Of a stretch of 9,371 nt of DNA, positions 5,904 to 9,371 are shown piece after piece; within the stretch, counting starts at the first letter, position 1, and each line of letters starts with the position of its first letter. A program made the position numbers and the translations under genes. Source of the DNA: M3007 sp038249605. Lineage in GTDB: Bacteria; Bacteroidota; Bacteroidia; Chitinophagales; Saprospiraceae. The DNA is taken from assembly GCA_038249605.1 (NCBI GenBank), contig JBBSDH010000176.1, forward strand, positions 1 to 9,371, in the 5' to 3' direction. The notes beneath the pieces are model-generated. The model searched no databases. It had not been told where the DNA came from and was given only the letters and a program-made list of their open reading frames with translations.

Positions 5904-8900
5904 ATGTTAAGCACACGTTTACTTACGGTTTTTTGCCTGGTCTTTTCCCAAGTTTTATCGGCCCAAAGCAACGGCTATTGGCAACCTCAAAACGTACCCG
6001 AAGGCTTTACGGGAAACATCAATAGGTTCAACGGCGATACGTGTATTGCGTGGAAATACAACCATACGAATAGTTCCGTCATAGCTTTCCGGAGCACCGA
6101 TCGAGGAGTGACCTGGCAGGAATTTGTTGTACCGGAATTGGCCGACGACGACGAGGGCACCGAGATCTTCCGGGTGGTTAATGGAGGGTATTTTTTAAAA
6201 TCATTAAACTACGGTACGTACTCAAAATTGTACCGGGCCAACGCCGATGGGCAACAGTGGACCCTAGTAAACGGCAATTTGCCTGTCAAGACGCTGCAAG
6301 TAGGTCCCGATGGCATTATGGTGGGGGTGGGCGAGGAAAAACTTTACCGGTCGATAAATGGCGGAGCAACATGGTCTATTGTTTTCCAACACGTCCTGAT
6401 ATCATCATCTGCGCAGATTACTTTTTGGAGTTTGGATACTGTAAGTGTGTTGACATCCAACAAATTGTTCCATTCTTACGACAAGGGCTTGAACTGGGTG
6501 CAAATCTTCCCGCTCCCCGGGCTTCATCAGTCATTTTTTCACGCAGCCACGGGGACGATGTTCCTCACGAGCATAGGAAAAGTAACACGTTCGATGGATC
6601 AAGGCGTTACGTGGGATACAGTGTTTACCGGAAACATCCCTTCCAGGATCCAGCAACTGTCGGGAAACCGATTGTGGGCAATGATGTCCGACGGAAAACT
6701 ATTAGAGTCAATAAACGACGGTGACTCCTGGCAGGAAATACTTACAAACGATATTCACCATCCGCACGCCATCAACACTATTTATTCCGACGGCACCATT
6801 ATTGGACAAGCGCGCAACACTGTTGTGCGTTCTACCGACAGCGGTGCGTCGTGGTCGCCCTCCAACAATGGCCTTAATTTTGCCACCCTATTAGATGCCG
6901 TTGTTTTTAAGGATTCAGTAAGGTGGGTTTTTACGCCGAGAGGATTGTGGCGTTCCTCCAATGCAGGAGCTACATGGGAAATAAAACTTGAGTACGATTA
7001 TCGCCCCAATTCCAGCTACAATAACAAGACAACAGCGTTTTGGAATGCCGACACACTGGTTACCATAGCAGGGTTTCAAACCTTGATGCGTTCCTTCGAC
7101 GGAGGGGAATCCTTCAACGAAATCACGCCATCGGGAGTCGGAAACAATTTTGGGAATTTTTTCATCGACACAGCAACCAATCGTTTGTTTGTTAGAACAC
7201 AAACTGGAATTGTGTTCACCGAGAATTATGGCGAAACATGGAATTTGTGTCTTCCCGGTGCCAGTCTATTGGTTGCTGTTGTCAGGCATCCAAGCGGCAC
7301 CCTGTTGATGAACACAGAAGCCGGATCCGACAAGCTTTGGATCAGCAATGATGCAGGAACTACCTGGATGCTCAATTCCACCCTGGACCTTTCGGACTTG
7401 CACATGATAGGACTGGTTGTCAATCCAGCTGGTGTTGTTTTAACCCTTCTTCCCAAACCCGGTCAAACAATCCTCGCCAAATCCGAAGATTTGGGACAAA
7501 CTTGGTCGTACCACTCCATTCAAAATCTGAATCTTGCATGGTACAACAGCTTCTACCTCGCCCAAAACGACCAGATATTTGTTGTTGGCGAACCATTCGA
7601 AATTTGGTCGTCGGTCGATTTCGGAAATTCATGGTTCACCATGCCACCAACCATTGATAAATTTTCATCCGGAATAAAGTTTCAAGTAGATGACGAAGGC
7701 TTCCTTTACCTATATGGCGTCGACAATGTTTTTTTACGCTCGGCGGCACAGGCACAGGCGTCCTCTTTCCTGCACGGCAACATCTTGAAAGATGCCGATG
7801 CCGAATGTTCCACTCCGGACGCACAACAACCCCTGGCCAATTGGTTGGTTGAAGCCGCAGGTCCGTATGGTACCCAATTCGCTTCAACCGGCACCAACGG
7901 CACCTTTGCTATGGGACTCAATCCGGGCACGTACACCGTCAACAGCATTGCACCTCAAAACCTTTGGTGGTCGTTTTGTGACAGCACTTTCACCGTTCAA
8001 ATCGACTCGAGCAGTACATCCGACACCGTCAACTTCATCGCCCTACCCCTCGCCGATTGCCCCCTCATGGCCGTCGACGTTTCCGCTCCGCTCTTTCGCC
8101 GCTGCTTTAACAACTCGGTGTACGTACAAACCTGCAACATCGGTACCGAAACCGCCGAAAGCGCTTGGATCGACATATACCTCGACCCCTTTTTGGAACT
8201 TGTTTCCTCCGCTCAGGCCCACGACAGTGTGGGCCTAAACACCTGGCGCTTTTACCTCGGTGACATGCCCTCTGGCGAATGTGCACAGTTCAACCTCACC
8301 GTGTACGTAAACTGCGACTCCACAGTACTCGGCCAAACACATTGCATCTCGGCACGCGCCTTCCCGGATACCTTGTGTACCACGGTTCCCAACTGGTCGG
8401 GCGCCAACCTCGAAGCGCGGGTGACCTGCCAGGATACCACCGTGCATTTCGAACTCGAAAACACTGGCACCGCGCCTTCACAACCGCTCGATTACATCAT
8501 CATCGTGGACGATGTGGTGCTCATGCAGGGTGAGGAAACGTACGATGTTGATGAATTGCTTACCATCGAACAACCAGCCAACGGCCAAACCTGGCGCATC
8601 GAATCGCAGCAAGAGCCCGGGCACCCGTTTTCCACCGTGGCTTTGGCCTTTGTGGAAGGTTGCGGCGGCTTCGGCAGTCTGGGCTTCGTAAACCAGTTCA
8701 GCGTGAACGGCATCACGCCTTCCGTGGACCGTTTTTGTCTGGAAAACATCGGTGCCTACGATCCCAACGACAAACAAGGCTTCCCGCGAGGTTACGGCGA
8801 CGACAACCGCATAGCGCCCGGACAAGACCTCGAATACCTCATCCGTTTCCAGAATACCGGAACCGATACCGCTTTTACCGTCAGAATTGCTGACACCCTT

Positions 8901-9371
8901 TCTACCTGGTTCGACCCGTCGAGCATCGTTCCGGGCGCATCTTCGCACCTTTATTCGTGGTCCCTCAGCGGCGAGGGCATCGTGACGTTTTTGTTTGAAA
9001 ACATCCTGTTGCCCGACAGCAACACGAACCTCGCCGGCTCCCAGGGCTTCGTAAGTTTCCGCATCCGACAGCGCGAACAGGTGCCGCTGAATACCGTGAT
9101 CCTCAACAGTGCCGCCATCTATTTCGATTTCAATGCACCCGTGATTACCAACGAAACACGCCATACTATCGGCTTGGACATCCTGAACGATGCCCCCGTG
9201 CCCGCGAAGCCCCTTACAGCGGAGGCCAGCGTGCAGGTGTCGCCCAATCCGGCGACCGACGAGGCTGTTTTCCGCTTGCGTCGGGGCGCGTTCCAGGGCC
9301 ACCGCGTGCTTGTGACCGACGCTTACGGGCGCGTGGTGCACCGCGGCACAGCCAACGGTGATGCCTACCAC
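5904..9371 (+). CDS. Secreted Asp-box propeller protein with DUF7619 and T9SS sorting tail (3' end outside window)
   Basis: One frame is open for 1156 codons from the ATG at 5904 to the right edge. Residues 1-20 are a signal peptide (LLTVFCLVFSQVLSA|QS). Residues 64-577 carry 13 Asp-box motifs (S-x-D-x-G-x-T-W), spaced about 38-48 residues, as in BNR, VPS10 and YCF48-like beta-propellers. Residues 624 to about 715 resemble a carboxypeptidase-regulatory/SdrD-B-like beta domain (GNILKDADAEC, then GTYTV). About 720-945 is a DUF11-like cysteine-containing beta region. DUF7619 spans about 951-1090, opening with AYDPNDK and closing with the AAIYFDFNAPVITNET segment. A T9SS type A tail starts near 1110 (VQVSPNPATD, then VLVTDAYGRVV); roughly the last few dozen residues should lie outside. 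The protein should be exported by Sec, crossed by T9SS and anchored at or released from the cell surface. The ligand is unknown; the sialidase-type catalytic residues cannot be assigned. The long opposite-strand frame at 8478-9371 is a shadow. Confidence 0.93.
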   Translation, partial: MLSTRLLTVFCLVFSQVLSAQSNGYWQPQNVPEGFTGNINRFNGDTCIAWKYNHTNSSVIAFRSTDRGVTWQEFVVPELADDDEGTEIFRVVNGGYFLKSLNYGTYSKLYRANADGQQWTLVNGNLPVKTLQVGPDGIMVGVGEEKLYRSINGGATWSIVFQHVLISSSAQITFWSLDTVSVLTSNKLFHSYDKGLNWVQIFPLPGLHQSFFHAATGTMFLTSIGKVTRSMDQGVTWDTVFTGNIPSRIQQLSGNRLWAMMSDGKLLESINDGDSWQEILTNDIHHPHAINTIYSDGTIIGQARNTVVRSTDSGASWSPSNNGLNFATLLDAVVFKDSVRWVFTPRGLWRSSNAGATWEIKLEYDYRPNSSYNNKTTAFWNADTLVTIAGFQTLMRSFDGGESFNEITPSGVGNNFGNFFIDTATNRLFVRTQTGIVFTENYGETWNLCLPGASLLVAVVRHPSGTLLMNTEAGSDKLWISNDAGTTWMLNSTLDLSDLHMIGLVVNPAGVVLTLLPKPGQTILAKSEDLGQTWSYHSIQNLNLAWYNSFYLAQNDQIFVVGEPFEIWSSVDFGNSWFTMPPTIDKFSSGIKFQVDDEGFLYLYGVDNVFLRSAAQAQASSFLHGNILKDADAECSTPDAQQPLANWLVEAAGPYGTQFASTGTNGTFAMGLNPGTYTVNSIAPQNLWWSFCDSTFTVQIDSSSTSDTVNFIALPLADCPLMAVDVSAPLFRRCFNNSVYVQTCNIGTETAESAWIDIYLDPFLELVSSAQAHDSVGLNTWRFYLGDMPSGECAQFNLTVYVNCDSTVLGQTHCISARAFPDTLCTTVPNWSGANLEARVTCQDTTVHFELENTGTAPSQPLDYIIIVDDVVLMQGEETYDVDELLTIEQPANGQTWRIESQQEPGHPFSTVALAFVEGCGGFGSLGFVNQFSVNGITPSVDRFCLENIGAYDPNDKQGFPRGYGDDNRIAPGQDLEYLIRFQNTGTDTAFTVRIADTLSTWFDPSSIVPGASSHLYSWSLSGEGIVTFLFENILLPDSNTNLAGSQGFVSFRIRQREQVPLNTVILNSAAIYFDFNAPVITNETRHTIGLDILNDAPVPAKPLTAEASVQVSPNPATDEAVFRLRRGAFQGHRVLVTDAYGRVVHRGTANGDAYH
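6093..7634 (+). repeat. Thirteen Asp-box (BNR-like) repeats in the coding sequence
   Basis: Motif starts, in residues of the 5904 protein: 64 STDRGVTW, 112 ANADGQQW (degenerate), 150 SINGGATW, 191 SYDKGLNW, 230 SMDQGVTW, 269 SINDGDSW, 310 STDSGASW, 351 SSNAGATW, 397 SFDGGESF, 439 TENYGETW, 481 SNDAGTTW, 527 SEDLGQTW and 570 SVDFGNSW. Each Asp-box normally marks the turn between strands 3 and 4 of a propeller blade. The repeats are diverged at both protein and DNA level, so this is an old array and not a recent tandem expansion. Confidence 0.85.

Noticed and set aside
7792..8238. Plus-strand frame of 148 codons in another phase
   Set aside because: It overlaps the continuous secreted-protein frame in the same strand and reads as Pro/Thr/Ser-rich shadow.
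8478..9371. Long minus-strand open frame (297 codons) reaching the right edge
   Set aside because: It is antisense to the DUF7619/T9SS part of the secreted protein, whose domains are clearly recognisable; GC-rich coding DNA often gives such shadows.

Overview
The window looks like chromosomal DNA of a Bacteroidota bacterium, most likely from the Saprospiria/Lewinella-like side of the phylum. The reasons are a plus-strand secreted protein that ends in a DUF7619-type domain followed by a type IX secretion (T9SS) type A sorting tail, two matches to the Bacteroidota -7 promoter element TAnnTTTG, and no Shine-Dalgarno sequences at the starts. No rRNA, tRNA, CRISPR array or transposase gene was seen.

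Layout from left to right. Positions 1-1665 (minus) hold the first 555 codons of a large cysteine-rich secreted protein that runs off the left edge; its signal-peptide region contains a run of nine G. Positions 1666-2029 are a divergent, gene-free spacer with an 18-bp inverted repeat, several weaker hairpins and, at its right end, a strong promoter almost touching the next start codon. Positions 2030-3031 (plus) encode a complete sugar-1-phosphate nucleotidyltransferase with a C-terminal left-handed beta-helix. Positions 3077-4249 (minus) encode a complete AAA ATPase/DUF4143 protein bracketed by near-identical inverted repeats (3055-3090 and 4312-4348); the whole unit lies between the 3' ends of two converging genes. 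Positions 4355-5752 (minus) encode a GC-rich, helical, TPR-like protein of unknown function. Positions 5904-9371 (plus) encode 1156 codons of a secreted protein that runs off the right edge: signal peptide, 13 Asp-box (BNR-like) repeats, a carboxypeptidase-regulatory/SdrD-like beta domain, a DUF11-like region, DUF7619 and the start of a T9SS tail.

The genes do not form one operon. Two unrelated cell-surface proteins sit at the edges, with a nucleotide-sugar enzyme, a selfish-looking ATPase cassette and a lineage-type cytoplasmic protein between them. The most interesting points are the inverted-repeat-bracketed ATPase, the G9 tract that could switch or break the left surface protein, the apparently leaderless start of the nucleotidyltransferase, and the 13-repeat propeller joined to a GC-rich C-terminal chassis.
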